Assembly (NCBI GenBank): GCA_030762935.1
Contig: CM060899.1
Span: 63,910,501-63,974,500 of the forward strand
DNA: 64,000 nucleotides
Direction: 5' to 3'
Origin: Hymenopus coronatus
Lineage: Eukaryota > Arthropoda > Insecta > Mantodea > Hymenopodidae
The notes under the pieces are model-generated. The model had not been told where the DNA came from and ran no database searches. It saw only the letters and a list, made by a program, of their open reading frames with translations. Positions 1 to 11,921 of this stretch are shown in pieces. The position numbers and the translations under genes are program-made. Positions within the stretch are counted from its first letter, which is position 1; every line of letters begins with the position of its first letter.

Positions 1-408
1 AGTACTTAGAAACACATTCCTCTCGTCAGCACGAGTTGTTCACATTTCTTCTTCACTTTGTCTTCTTTGTAAACTTGTAACTTATGAACCTTAATCTTAA
101 AGATATCTGCCTTAAGTCAAGGTCAGCTCATTTATCACTTCACAATTCCATTTTGTAGATTCTACCTGTGTTTGCACTAATACAAGCAGCCTTTCCACGC
201 CTCTTTACATCGTGGTAATGAACAACATTCAAATGTTGCTCTGTTATTTGTTGACAAGCTGAATATGAACGCAAGCCACTCATGCTCCCAGCTCATGGGC
301 CCTGAAAGGAATGCGTACACAACCCACACATGATTACAGATAAGGTGACACACGCTGTTGAAGAATAACATGCAGCCTACGTTTATATAGTTGTGGTCGT
401 GCCTGAAG
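1..408. other. No gene recognised
   Basis: Left edge of the window. I see no intact reading frame with family features and no match to the repeats found elsewhere here. It ends where an H1 copy begins. Confidence 0.5.
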
Positions 409-952
409 ACAAAAACGATCAACTCCAAGAAAAAAATGTATACAACATAAATTGTGTGTTTTAATGTGCTCTACATTTTTTGTGTTGTAAGTTTTTGTCC
501 GTCTCTTATAGTTCAGCAGTTATGCAAAATTTCAGAAAATTCTCCCAGAATAAAGTAGTCTTGAGAGGCTATTACCAGAAAATTCAAGATATACATTTTA
601 ATTGTCAGGTAAATATCTTTAATATACTCAATTTTAATCAAAACCGTTAGAGCAATTTTTAAGAAAATCAACATTTTCGAAAAAAGTTCCATGTAAAGGG
701 TAGTTTGTGGAGGGGGAATTTTTCTCAAAATCTTCGTGTCGCATCTCTGGAAGATACTAAACTTAAATACAAATTTTAGTATTTTACCAACTTTTCGTTT
801 TTGAGTTATCGTGTTCACAGACACACACACGGACCTTTTTCTGAAAATACTTTTTTTGGTTACAGGGGACCCTAAAACATATATTTCCGGTGAAATATCG
901 GTATCGAAATTTTTGGTGGAGTGCAATACCTTCTCTATACACTATGTACGTG
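409..952 (-). mobile_element. H1 repeat, 3'-truncated copy
   Basis: Matches the H1 family in reverse orientation from the internal block near GATCAACTCC to the terminal palindrome. The end carrying ATGTG/CACAT is missing. The terminal palindrome is damaged: ACTATGTAC is present but its partner arm is lost. Confidence 0.8.
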
Positions 953-962
953 GCATGATGTA

Positions 963-1036
963 GATGAATGAATAATCTTTTGTAAGATGTGTTTGTAGAG
1001 CAGATAGAGAAAGTCATGTGAATGGAACACATCAAT
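963..1036 (+). repeat. H1 3'-end fragment
   Basis: Carries the diagnostic GAGAAAGTCATGTGAATGG and CACATCA, the 3' subterminal repeat and stem-loop of H1. It lies in opposite orientation to the copy just before it. Confidence 0.7.
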
Positions 1037-1371
1037 TAGGACGCAGCTAGGTATAAATCATTGTTGCAGGAGAGTAAGGCTACAACTGCTAAACACCGGA
1101 AGCTAAATGAAAGACTAAGGCAGGAGTCTTATCGTCTTCCTTACAGGTGGCCCCTAACGATCCCCTTCCCCGCTAACCTTGCGTCACCTCGTTAGCGAAT
1201 CAGGGAGCGGGAGCCACTTCTGGTTTCTTGCCGCGCACAGTAGTTCAGCGGAAGATACTGCAACGGGCTTGGGAAGGGGTGCCTTACTGCAGCATACACC
1301 GTTTCTTGCTGGGGCGAAAAAATATAGCTACTCTAGTACTAAATCACGGCACCACATTTCATGTAAAACTT
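1037..1371. other. GC-richer unique island between H1 pieces
   Basis: No repeat similarity within the window. It is visibly more GC-rich than its surroundings around 1150-1300. A 74-codon open frame starting at 1179 has no recognisable family features. It may be original host sequence into which H1 inserted. Confidence 0.4.
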
Positions 1372-2217
1372 TAAAAAAAATCTGTGGTGTACCATTCTCC
1401 TGACCTTCTCTATATCTCTGTAAATTATTATTGTTAATAAGCTAATCTTTTATTTATTTCATGCCAATCGAACAAAATTAGCAGAAATAGTCTTATTTCT
1501 TGCTTTATTGTAAGTAGAAGCGAAATAAGGGACTACCATAGGTTAGTTTATATGGATAGGAGTTGACAAGTTCCTGTATGAGAAAAGTATACGTTTTTCA
1601 TAGCAGAAACAAAACATAAGGAATGTCTCAAAAACGACAAACTCCACGAAAAAAATGTATATATCATAAATTGTGTGTTTTAACGTATTCTACATTTTTT
1701 GTGTAGTAAGTTTTTGTCCATCCCTTACAGTTTAGCAGTTATTCAAAATTCAGTAAAATTCATCCAGAATAAACTACTCTTCAGAGGCTATTCCCAGAAA
1801 ATTCAGGATATACATTTTATTTGTCAGGTAAATATGTTTAATATACGACATTTTAATCAAAATCGTTAGAGCCATTTTTGAGAAAATCAAAACTTTTGAA
1901 AAAAAGTTCCATGTAAAGGGTATTTGGGGGTGGGGGATTTTTCTCAAAATCTTTGTGTTGCATCCCTGGAGGATACTAAACTTAAATACCAAGTTTGGTA
2001 TTTTACCGACTTTTCGTTTTTGAGTTATCGTTTTCACAGACACACGGACACACTGACACACGGACACACACACGGACCTTTTTCTGAAAATACTTTTTAT
2101 GGATACAGGGGGCCCTAAAACAAATATTTCCGGTGAAATCTCGGTATCGAATTTTTTGGTGGAGTACAATACATTCTCTATACTCTATGAACATAGTGCG
2201 TATAGAGAAAGTAAAAA
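1372..2217 (-). mobile_element. H1 repeat, near full length
   Basis: Runs from a mutated ATGTG-type end (1378-1395) to GAGAAAGTAAAAA at 2217. It contains the (ACACGG)n-like microsatellite at 2040-2075. The reverse strand has an open frame of 131 codons (1774-2169), the recurrent H1 frame discussed in the findings. Confidence 0.88.
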
Positions 2218-2276
2218 ACCTATTGTGCTACATTCATATTATTTTCTCTATATCTCTGTAAGAAATTATCATTAAA
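2218..2276 (-). repeat. H1 end fragment
   Basis: Short piece with the ATTCATATTATTTTCTCTAT variant of the H1 3' end, placed between two larger H1 copies. It suggests a partial tandem unit. Confidence 0.6.
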
Positions 2277-3045
2277 ACTCTGATGTGTACCATTCACATG
2301 ACTTTCTCTATATCTCCGCTACAAATTATTCTTAAAAAGCTTATACTTTATGTTAATCAGAAAATAATAGCAGAAATAGTCTTATTACTTGCTTCCTTGT
2401 AAGTAGAAGCGAAATAAGGGACTACCATAGGTTAAAGTAATAGTCAAAACCTGGTTGCTATGTCAATGAAGTTCCTTTGTTCATATGGATAGGAGTTTAC
2501 AAGTTCCTGTATGAGAAAAGTATATGCTTTTCATAGCAGAAACCAAAAATAAGGAATGTCTCAAAAACGACGAACTCCACGAAAAAAAATGTATATAACA
2601 AATTGTGTGTTTTAATGTGTTCTACATTTTTTGTAGTAATTTTTGTCCATCTCTTACAGTTTAGCAGTTGTTAAAAATTCAGCAAAATTCATCCAGAATA
2701 AAGATGTCTTCAGAGGCTAATCCCAGAAAATTCAGGATATACATTTTATTTGTCAGGTAAATATCTTTAATATACGACATTTTAATCAAAATCGTTAGAG
2801 CCATTTTTGAGAAAATCAAATTTTTTGAAAAAAGTTCCATGTAAAGGGTATTTGGGGGTGGGGGATTTTTCTCAAAATCTTTGTGTCGAATCCCTGGAGG
2901 ATACTAAAATTAAATACCAAGTTTGGTATTTTACCGACTTTTCGTTTTTAAGTTCTCGTGTTCACAGACACACTGATCTTTTTGTGAAAATGCTTATACC
3001 TTCTCTATACACTATGTACATAGTGCGTATAGAGAAAGTAAAAAA
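2277..3045 (-). mobile_element. H1 repeat with internal deletion
   Basis: Starts with CTGATGTGTACCATTCAC and ends GAGAAAGTAAAAA. About 75 bp just inside the palindrome, normally holding TTCCGGTGAAATCTCGG, is deleted: the sequence passes from GTGAAAATGCTTA straight to TACCTTCTCTATACAC. Confidence 0.85.
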
Positions 3046-3459
3046 CCTATCTTTAATATATTTCTTGATAATCCAGATAAACATTAGCAGAAATTGTCCT
3101 TATTACTTGGCTTCTTGTAAGTAGAAGGGAAAAAACATATAATATGATGTCCTCTAGCTGTTTGGTAAACAAACCTTTTATTCAAACGATTAATTCTGTT
3201 ATTTACGTCAAGTTAATCGAAATAACTATAAGCAGCTTCTTTGTAAGTAGTAAGGAAAGGAGAAAATGCATAGGCTAAAGGGATAGTCCCGTCCTTTAAA
3301 AGCCGGTCGCTATGTGAAACAATTGAATTTCTAATCTTTTGCTTGCCAGGTATAAACAAACGATAAACGAGAAGAAAGAAGTCTTCCCATGTAAGAACAT
3401 TTTAAAGTAACTAAAATAGAAACCAATAATTCGAAATATTTCGAAATATGATTAACCTT

Positions 3460-3505
<46 letters not shown>

Positions 3506-4007
3506 TTTTACATAACTGGTGTATTTAACGACATCTAAACTTTTGTGTTGTAAGATTTGTCTATCTCTTACGTTTTACCAGTTATGCAAAGATCTGAATG
3601 AAGAGGTCTTCAGCGGCTACTCCCAGAGAATTCAAAATATACATATTACTTGTTACTTTAAAATACAGCTTTTGATTAACTTCGTTAGTCATTTTTGAGA
3701 AAATAAAATTTTCGAAAAATTTTCCATGTAAAGGGTAGTTCGGGGTTAGGGTTTTTTTTTTCAAAAACTTCCTGTCGCATCCTTGGGAGATATTTAACTT
3801 AAATACCAAGTTTGGCATTTTACTGACTTTACTTTTTTGAGTTATCGTGTTCAAATTCATACCATGTACCTTTTTCTAAAGAAGTTGTAATTTTTTTTTT
3901 GCATAAGGTGATCCTAAACGTGTATTTGCGGTGAAATCTCGGTATCCAATTTTTTGGGTGGAATGCAATATCTTCTCCACATATGTACTGAGCAGAAAAA
4001 GTAAAAG
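3046..4007 (-). mobile_element. Old, diverged H1 repeat with poly(A) tract
   Basis: Degenerate copy ending GCAGAAAAAGTAAAAG. It holds a pure A tract of about 42 nt (3462-3503), which could be the remnant of a retroposed sequence or an expanded A-run. Divergence from other copies is clearly higher than average. Confidence 0.75.
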
Positions 4008-4698
4008 TCATATGTGTCCAATTACTTTCTCTACATGTTCTACAAACAAGGAAGTTTTACAAAAGACCATTCTTCTCTCTACTTCATGCAGAGATTGTAT
4101 TAATTACTTGCTTCCTTGTAAGTAGAAGGTAAATAAGGGAATACACTGGGCTAAAACGAGAGTCAAATATTTTAAAAGCTGTAGTTCTGCGGGTCTCTTT
4201 GCGTTACCAGGAGTAAAACAAAAGCTATATGAAACGAATGATGTCCTCCAGTTTGAGAAAAGTACAAGAATTTTAAAATTGAAACCAACAACAAGGAATA
4301 TCTCAAAAATGGTTAACCCCACAACATTTATATATCATATAACTTTTTTGCTTTAACGGGATCTGAATTTTTTTTGTGGTAAACTTTGTTTATCTTTTAT
4401 GGTTTACCAGTTATGTAAAAGTCCTCTAGGATGAAGAGGGATTTAGAGAGTACTCCCGTAAAATTCAAGATATATAAAGGGTATTGAAATAAAACTCTTT
4501 AGAGCCATTTTTGAGAAAATAAAATTTTTCGAAAATTTTTCCACATAAAGGGTAGTTTGGGGTGGGGGAATTTTTCCCAAAATCTTCCGTGTCGCATTCC
4601 TGGAACATAATAATCTTAAATACCATGTTTGGTATTTTACCAACTTTTCGTTTTTGAGTTATCGTGTTCACAGACACGGAGCTTTTTCTGAAACTGAT
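4008..4698 (-). mobile_element. H1 repeat lacking its palindrome end
   Basis: Begins with a variant of the ATGTG end and is cut after the short CACAGACACGG tract, where a '+' copy starts at TTTTTACTTTCTC. Confidence 0.78.
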
Positions 4699-5390
4699 TT
4701 TTTACTTTCTCTACACGTACTATGTACAAAGTGTATAGAGGAGGTATTGCATTCTAAACAAAAATTCGATACTGAGATTTCACCGGAAATACATCTTTTA
4801 TGTCCCCCTGAATCCAAAAAAAGCTGTTTTGGAAAAATGTCCATGTGTGTGACTGTGGACAACATAGCTCAAAAACGAAAAGTCCGTTGAATAGCAAACT
4901 TGGTATTTAAGTTCAGTATTTTTCAAGGATGCAACACAAAGATTTTCAAAAATTTTGATTTTCTCAAAAGTGGTTCTAACGATTTTGATTAAAATATGTG
5001 TATGAAAGATATTTACTTCACAAATAAAATGTATATCTTGAATTTTCTGGGAATAGCCTTTTAAGACTACTTTATTCTGGACGAATTTTATGGAATTTTG
5101 TATAACTGGTAAACCGTAAGAGATGGAACAAAACTTAATACACAAAAAATGTAGAGCACGTTGAAACACACAATTTATGTTACATACATTTTTTTTCGTG
5201 GAGTTGATAAGATATTCCTTGTTTTTATTTTCAGTTTTAAAAAACTTATACTTTTCTCATGCAGGAATTAGTCAACTTTACATACAAAGGAACTTCAGTC
5301 ACATAGAAACTGCTAATTTTTCTCAAATAGCATTAACAATAATTTGTTGCAGAGATGTAGAGAAAGTCATGTGAATGGAACACACAAGAT
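4699..5390 (+). mobile_element. H1 repeat
   Basis: Starts TTTTTACTTTCTCTACACG with the palindrome ACTATGTAC and ends GAGAAAGTCATGTGAATGG plus CACA. With the preceding '-' copy it forms a foldback pair. Confidence 0.85.
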
Positions 5391-5397
5391 TATTTGT

Positions 5398-5511
5398 ATA
5401 CATGGGTCACTAAAACATATATTTCATGTGAAATCTCAGTATCGAATTTCTGGGTGCGATATAATACTTTCTCTTACACTATGTACATAGTACACTTACA
5501 GAAAATAAAAA
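5398..5511 (-). repeat. H1 palindrome-end fragment
   Basis: Contains GTGAAATCTCAGTATCGAAT, the ACTATGTACATAGT core and an AAAATAAAAA end. Only the terminal ~115 bp is present. Confidence 0.7.
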
Positions 5512-5948
5512 TAAGGAATGTACTCACTAATTTCTCCTCACACAACGTTCGGCTTTAAAAGCATTCAACGCTGTAGCTTTGTGATATCGATTGAATTTCT
5601 ACTTAAGTCACGTGCACGCCGTCATGGCGGCAGTCGTTTGTTTAACGTTGGCAGCCAGCGGTTGTGGTCTATATTTCTCAAAAACACACACTCAGTAACC
5701 ACCACGTTTCTCATTCTTACATTTATCCACGGCCCTGCTATTGTTCCCCGTTTTATCTCCCCCTTTCATCAATTTATATCCTGTTTTCATTTTCCTAACC
5801 TCCGTTTTCTTTTCATACAACTGCTCCTGTATCTTTGTCAACAAGTTTTATTGTTGGAAGCTTCTTCCTTCCAGCTAACTCAACGCGTTCCTTTATACCC
5901 TTTAAAGCAACCCTAGTTAATCTTTCTTTTATATATACATATATATCT
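5512..5948. other. Unique region, no gene recognised
   Basis: An open frame of 132 codons (5518-5916) exists but its translation is low-complexity and hydrophobic, with no family motif. I treat it as chance. The right end is a (TA)-rich tract just before a T1 repeat end. Confidence 0.45.
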
Positions 5949-6046
5949 ACATATACAGGGTGTTAAGGAACTTCACCGAAATAATTTGTGAGATTTTGCA
6001 AGTGACTGATATAAGTAATTTGAGAACCGTTTCTTTAGAACCGTTT
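5949..6046 (+). repeat. T1 element terminal sequence
   Basis: Starts ACAGGGTGTTAAGGAACTTC and continues CCGAAATAATTTGTGAGAT. It matches the ends at 7322 and, inverted, at 8781. It lies in a TATA-rich target, as the other copies do. This is the terminus of a TIR DNA transposon or MITE of unknown superfamily. Confidence 0.65.
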
Positions 6047-6057
6047 CTGACATTATA

Positions 6058-6257
6058 TTTGAACATTTTTCATGTAAAGGATAATTTGGGGTGAGGGGAT
6101 TTTCTTGAAAACCTTGAAAGCTTGAAATCATCGTTGTAAGATATCAAGCTTAAATACCCAAAAATGGGTTTTTCACCCAGTTGGATTTTGAGTTAGCTGT
6201 CCATAGAAACAAAGATAAATAAATGCATGCAGAGACATATAGTCCTTTTTACAAACA
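6058..6257 (-). repeat. H1 internal fragment, diverged
   Basis: Shows TTTTTCATGTAAAGGATAAT and GGGGTGAGGGGATTTTCTTG, the H1 block that normally reads CATGTAAAGGGTAGTTTGGG. Both H1 ends are absent. Confidence 0.6.
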
Positions 6258-7110
6258 TTTTTACTTTCTCTATAGGCACTATGTACATAGTGTATAGAGA
6301 ATGTATTGCACTCCACCAAAAAATTCGATACCGAGATTTCACCGGAAATTTATGTTTTAGGGTCCCCTGTATACAAAAAAAGTATTTTCAGAAAAAAGTC
6401 CGTGTGTGTATCCGTGTGCCTGTGAACACGATAACTCAAAAACGAAAAGTCGGTAAAATACCAAACTTGGTATTTAAGTTTAGTATCTTCCAGGGATACG
6501 ACACGAAGATTTTGAGAAAAATCCTCCCACCGCAAACTACCCTTTACATGGAACTTATTTCGAAAATTTTGATTTTGTAAAAAAAGTCTAACGATTTTGA
6601 TTGAAATATCATATATTAAAGATATTTACCTGACAAATAAAATGTATATTTTGAATTTTTTGGGAATAGCCTCTGAATACTATTTTATTCTGGATGAATT
6701 TTGCATAACTACTAAACCGTAAGAGATGGACAAAAACTAAACACACAAAAATGTAGAGCACGTTAAAACATACAATTTATCTTATATACATGTTTCTCGT
6801 GGAGTTGATCGTTATTGAGATATTCCTTTTTCTTGGTTTCAGCTTTGAAAAACATACTTTTCTCTTACAGGAATTTTTGAACTCGTGTCCATACAAACAA
6901 AGGAACATCAGTCACATAGCAACCAGCTTTTGGCTTTCACTTTAACCTATGGTACTCGCTTATTTCGCTTCTACTTACAATAAAGCAAGAAATAAGACTA
7001 TTTCTGCTAATTTTTCTCGATTAGCATGAAATAAATAAAAGATAAGCTTATTAACAATACTTTGTTACAGAGATATAGAGAAAGTCATGTGAATGGAACA
7101 CATCAGATTT
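6258..7110 (+). mobile_element. H1 repeat, full length
   Basis: Clean 5' end TTTTTACTTTCTCTATAGGC with palindrome, (GTGT) tract near 6395, and 3' end GAGAAAGTCATGTGAATGG..CACATCAGATTT. A good reference copy for the family. Confidence 0.92.
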
Positions 7111-7210
7111 GGGGGGGATTTGGTGATTTTCGACATCGAAATTTTGGGTGATATTAAATGCCATCTCTGCCTATTTTGTACGTCCATACTTGTTAGAGAA
7201 AATAAAAATG
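7111..7210 (-). repeat. H1 palindrome-end fragment, decayed
   Basis: Faint match to the last ~100 bp of H1 (CATCGAAATTTTGGGTG, TTAGAGAAAATAAAAA). The palindrome has decayed. Confidence 0.5.
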
Positions 7211-7493
7211 CTAGGTCTGACAGGTGTGAGTTGGGGTCAGAGCCCGTCGAGGAGGCATATAGTTTATTAACCCTCGACTTTATAGCACATCCTGCAGTAT
7301 GTGTGTGTGTGTATGTATATATACAGGATGTTAATGAACTACACCGAAATAATTTACGAGATTGTGCACGTGACTGATATAAGTAATTTGAGATCGGCGA
7401 TGCATGGTCCCCGGATAAACATAACGCAACTACATAGCGTTAAACGTGTGGGTATCATGTGCTGATAAGTCGGTGTTAAAGCAAAGCAGGTTG

Positions 7494-8347
7494 AAAAAAT
7501 CTAATGTGTTCCATTCACATGACTTTCTCTATATTACTGTAACAAATTATTCTATTTACTTCAGCTAATGGAGCAAAAATTAACAGAAATAATATTATTA
7601 CTTGCTTCCTTGTTAGTAGAAGTGAAATAAGGGGGTACCATAGGTTAAAGTGATAGTCAAAAGCTGGTTGCTCTGGGACTGAACTTCCTTTATAGTATGG
7701 ACACGAGTTCACAAAGTCCTGTATGAGAAAAGTGTGTTTTTATAGCTGAAAAAGAAAACAAGGAATATCTCAAAAACAATCAACTTCACAAAAAAAATGT
7801 ATATAACATAAATTGTGTGTTTTAAGGTGCTCTACATTTGTTGTGTGGTAAATTTTGTCCATCCCTTACGGTTTAGCAGTTATGCAAAATTTCGTAAAAT
7901 TGGCCAAGAATAAAGTAGTCTCCAGAGGCTATTCCCAGAAAATTCAAAATATACATTTTATTTGTCATGTAAATATCTTTAATATACGATATTTTAATCA
8001 AAATTGTTAGAGCCATTTTTTAGAAAATAACATTTTTCGAAAAAAGTTCCATGTAAAGGGTAGTTGTGGGTGGGGGGATTTTTCTCAAAATCTTCATGTC
8101 GCAGCCCTGGAAGATACTTAACTTAAATACCAAGTTTAGTATTTTACCGACTTTTCGTTTTTTGAGTTATCGTGTTCACAGACACACGGACACACACACA
8201 CACGGACCTTTTTCTGAAAATACTTTTTTTAGATAAAGGGGACCCTAAAACATATATTTCCGGTGAAATCTCGGAATCGAATTTTTTGGTGGAGTGCAAT
8301 ACCTTCTCTATACACTATGTACATTGCACGTATAAAGAAAATAAAAA
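7494..8347 (-). mobile_element. H1 repeat, full length
   Basis: AATCTAATGTGTTCCATTCA at one end and AAAGAAAATAAAAA at the other. The palindrome arm has decayed (ACATTGCACGTATAAAG). It sits inside T1. Confidence 0.9.
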
Positions 8348-8534
8348 TGGCTTAAAATGCCTTTAGAACTGCTGCTCGAGTATAGAAATATCGATATTTA
8401 GCAGCTCGTTACTAGCGTTCTCAAGATTTAATGTCGCAAAATTAAATGTAAGATCTCGAACTCATCATTTGACAGTGCGACACTGAACTACAATCTTGAG
8501 TTGTGAAGCGTACTCTGGAGGCGGTTTTTTCAAC

Positions 8535-8605
8535 TGCTCTGGTGGCGTAATGCGGTACGCTGCTATTTCAAAGGTCATGAGTTCGATTCCTGTCATAGAG
8601 TAAAT
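8535..8605 (+). repeat. tRNA-derived SINE head
   Basis: TGGTGGCGTAATGCGGTACG resembles an A box and GGTCATGAGTTCGATTCCTG is a good pol III B box. It resembles the head of the SINE at 20007. No cloverleaf can be folded confidently, so it is not a tRNA gene. It may belong to the T1 interior. Confidence 0.5.
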
Positions 8606-8781
8606 GTATTTTATTATTATTATTTTCATTCCAGATGAAGGTGTACTGGTATTTCAGAAACTTATAGCCGTTACTTCGAAATTTCAATAAACGGCCATAA
8701 GTATCCTATCTCAAATTACATATTTAAGTAATCTACATATTCTGTGAAAATATTTCGGTATAGTTCATTAACACCCTGTTT

Positions 8782-9181
8782 ATACATATAAATAACATGT
8801 GGGAAGGATATAAGTGTAAGTATTTCTATCAGCGTGTGAAGGCAATGTGATGATCCAGTGTTTGCATTTTTTTCGCTATTTTATTAAGTTATGTTCATAA
8901 GAAACAAATTAGAATGTTTTATGATGGTTATTAATCCCTTATCTCTTACATAGGATGATTGTTTACGTAACAGGTCGCACGGTTGACTTTCCTCTTCCGT
9001 TTGTGTGATTTGAGGGAAGAATGTCGATCGCTATGAAACTTCAACCTACGTAACCATACGTTTTTTGTTTTCATACATTATTATTTGATTAGGATTCTCG
9101 ATGTATTCAAGGTTTAATTTAAAAATATTGAAACGCAATGACATTATTATACTTTATTTAAATTTGGTTTTACTGAAGAAA
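8782..9181. other. No feature recognised
   Basis: AT-rich sequence between T1 and a mariner end fragment. No frame or repeat match seen. Confidence 0.5.
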
Positions 9182-9331
9182 TACGAGGCAAATCCAGAAA
9201 GTGGCAGACGATTTAGCATAACTAAATAAAGCTATCAACACAAAACTTTATTTACAAAGTTACAGTACCTTTCTTTATTTCTCAATGTAATTGTCATTGC
9301 TATCAAGGTATTTATTGTCACGTGGTACTGG
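9182..9331. repeat. Mariner-type terminal fragment
   Basis: Begins ACGAGGCAAATCCAGAAAGT, resembling the ACGAGGCTTTTCCCAGAAGT terminus of the mariner at 43704. It is followed by a stretch with the same layout (TTATTTCTCAATGTAATTGT) as the mariner 3' region. No coding part remains. Confidence 0.45.
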
Positions 9332-9441
9332 TTTTTACTTTCTCTACAAGTACTATGTACCAAGTGTATAGAGAAGGTATTGTACCCAAAAATTCGATAC
9401 CGAGATATCACCGGAAATAAATGTTTTGGGTCTCCCTAAAT

Positions 9442-9476
<35 letters not shown>

Positions 9477-10198
9477 AGCATTTTTGATAAAAGATCCGTG
9501 TGTGTGCGCGTGTGTATGTGTGTCTGTGCGCAGCACAGCTCCAAAACGAAAAGACCGTTAAATACCAAACTTGATATTTAGATTAGGTGTCCTCCAAGGA
9601 TCAACACGAAGATTTTGAAGAAAATTCCTCCAACCCAACTACCCTTTACATGGAACTTTTTTCAAAAATTTTGAATTTTCTCAAAAATGGTTAACGATTT
9701 TGATTAAAATGTCATACATTAAAGATATTTACCTAACAAAATATCTTGAATTTTCTGGAAACAGACTCTGAAGACTATTGTGGACGAATTTTACGGAATT
9801 TTGCATAACTGCTAAACTGTAAGAGATGAACAAAAAATTACCACACAAAAACGGAGAGCACGTTAAAACACACAATTTATGTAATATGCACTTTTTTCGT
9901 GGAGTTGATCGTTTTTGAGATATTCTTTATTATTGGTTTCAGCTTTAAAAAATTTAACAGGAATTTGTCAACTCCTGTCCATACATACAAACAAAGGAAC
10001 TTCAGTCACATAGCAACCAGCTTTTGGCTATACTTTAACCCTTATTTCGCTTCTACTTTCAAGGAAGCAAGTAATAAGACTATTTCTGCTAATATGTTTT
10101 CGATTAGGATTAAGTAAACAGAAGCATAAGCTTTTAACAATAATTAGTTACAGAGATGTAGAGAAAGTCATGTGAGTGGAACACATCAGATTTTTTTT
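9332..10198 (+). mobile_element. H1 repeat with 32-nt A tract
   Basis: Complete ends (TTTTTACTTTCTCTACAAG; CACATCAGATTTTTTTT). The internal A-run near 9440-9472 is expanded, followed by a (GTGT)n region. The left flank is the mariner fragment, truncated by this insertion. Confidence 0.9.
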
Positions 10199-10202
10199 AA
10201 GG

Positions 10203-10262
10203 CTGTCGTTGGAGAGAGCTACTCAGCGGGTCACTGGTGTTTCTGAAGGAACAATGATAAAA
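10203..10262 (+). pseudogene. Possible transposase helix-turn-helix scrap
   Basis: A 19-codon frame reads LSLERATQRVTGVSEGTMIK and then stops. The RV-TGVSEGT pattern resembles the helix-turn-helix start of Tc1/IS630-like transposases. Too short to assign firmly. Confidence 0.3.
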
Positions 10263-10447
10263 TAAAGCAAAGGGTATAAAAGCTAATGCAGCAGACAGAA
10301 GGTTAACATCAGGAGAGAATGGACAATGTCTTCAAAAATAACGTTCCATGATTTTGACAAAGTACTTTGCGGAATTTCATCAACTCAATGTATACAATGA
10401 AAAAAGAAGTGCAAACTTCATATAAAATACTTTCTAGAGATAAAGAC

Positions 10448-11564
10448 AAAAACCTGATGGCTTTCTCTTCTTCGCTGTAACAAATTATTGTTAAAAAGCA
10501 TATTCCTCAATTTACCCTATGTTAACTAAGGTAAACATTAGCATTTTCACAGAATGCATAAGATACACTACAGAACGACAGCTCTACAGCATCACAGAAG
10601 CATCTTAGAAGCATAAAACTGGACTTCAAACTCTAATGTGTAATTCACAATATTTTAAATCTTTGTAAAACTGACTTTTAACAGCAATGTACCTTTTCAA
10701 AATATTTTATTTAAATGTATGTAAAACGTGCTATTCTAATGTAATTTTAATTCCCAGACCTGTGTTTAATGTGTAAATAATTCTATTGTAATATAATGAA
10801 TTCAATTATATGGTCACGATATGACCTAGGAGTTAAAGAGACCTAAAATAGATAAATTAAAAAAAAAAAATAGCAGAAACAGTCTTAATTTCTTGCTTCC
10901 TTGTAAGTAGAAGCGAAATTAAGGAGTACCATAGGTTAAAGTGATAGTCAAAAGCTGGTTGCTATGTGACTGATGTTCCTTTGTTTGTAGGGACAGGAGT
11001 TGACAAATTCATGTATGAGAAAAGTATAAGTCTTTCAAAGCGCTAAACTAAAAACAAGGAATATCTCAGAAAGCGACCAACTCCACGAAAAAAATGTATA
11101 CATGCTCTACATTCTTTGTGGTAAGTTTTTGTCCATCTCTTACGGTTTAGCAGTTATGCAAAATTATGTAAAATTCACCCTGAATAAAGTAGTCCTCAGA
11201 GGCTATTTCCAAAAAATTCGAGATATACATTTAATTTGTCATGTAAAATTCAAAATGTTTGAAAAAAGTTCCATGTAAAGGGTAGTTGGACGTGGGGGGA
11301 TTTTCTTGAAAATCTTCGTGTCGCATCCTTGGGAGATACCAAAATTAAGTACCAAGTTTGGTATTTAACGGTCTTTTTGTTTTTGAACTATGCTGTCCGC
11401 AGACACACATGCACACACACGGACCTTTTTCCAAAATGCTTTTTCTGGATTCAGGGGGACTCAAAACATGTATTTTCGGTAATATCTCGGTTTCGAAATT
11501 TTGGGTGCATTAACAATACCTTCTCTGTACACTATGTACATAGTGCGGGAAGAGAAAGTAAAAA
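10448..11564 (-). mobile_element. H1 repeat split by an insertion
   Basis: The first ~95 bp (10448-10543) and the rest (10871-11564) are one H1 copy. The break falls in the TTAGCAGAAATAGTC block, and TAGCA is present on both sides. It ends GAGAAAGTAAAAA. Confidence 0.82.
10544..10870 (+). mobile_element. Poly(A)-tailed insertion, probable LINE 3' end
   Basis: 327 bp ending in 12 A residues, inserted in H1 and flanked by TAGCA (10539-10543 and 10871-10875). The poly(A) tail and short target duplication indicate LINE-type retrotransposition of a severely 5'-truncated element. No coding sequence remains, so the clade is unknown. Confidence 0.55.
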
Positions 11565-11921
11565 TGTATATGCCAAATTATGTGTTTTAACGAGATCTAC
11601 ATTTTAGTGCAGTACGCTTTTGTTTATCTCTTACGGTTTACTAGTTATGAAAAAAAGTGCATCCAGAATAAAATGGTTTTTAGACGTTATCCCCAGAAAA
11701 TTAAAGATATACATTTTATTTGCCATGAAAATATCTTTAATATACGATATTTTAATCAAAATTGAGAAAATGAAAATTTTCGAAAAATTTTCCTTGTTAA
11801 AGGTAGTTTGGAAATGGGGAATTTTTCACGAAATGTTAGTAATCTCATAACTGGAAGATACTAAACTTAAACACAGTATCTTTTTCTAAAAAAAGGGTAC
11901 CCTAAACGTATATTTCAAGTA
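11565..11921 (-). repeat. H1 internal fragment
   Basis: From TTATGTGTTTTAACGAGATC to TACCCTAAACGTATATTTCA. It lacks the microsatellite and both termini. It abuts the previous H1 copy head-to-tail. Confidence 0.7.

Larger units (their letters stand above)
7322..8781 (+). mobile_element. T1 element with TIRs, interrupted by an H1 copy
   Basis: Left end ACAGGATGTTAATGAACTAC at 7322 and right end, read on the other strand, ACAGGGTGTTAATGAACTAT from 8781. The similarity continues with gaps for about 75 bp, including TAAGTAATTTGAGAT / TATGTAATTTGAGAT. Both flanks are TA-rich. An H1 copy occupies 7494-8347, leaving about 0.6 kb of T1 sequence. The superfamily is not assigned; a TA target is possible. 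It could also be two independent T1 ends. Confidence 0.5.

Noticed and set aside
5518..5916. A 132-codon frame as a membrane protein gene
   Set aside because: Hydrophobic but low-complexity from a T/C-rich strand, with no homolog that I recognise and no neighbouring exon signals.
10255..10285. GGGTATAAAAGC as a TATA-box promoter
   Set aside because: An isolated match in AT-rich DNA with no gene downstream.
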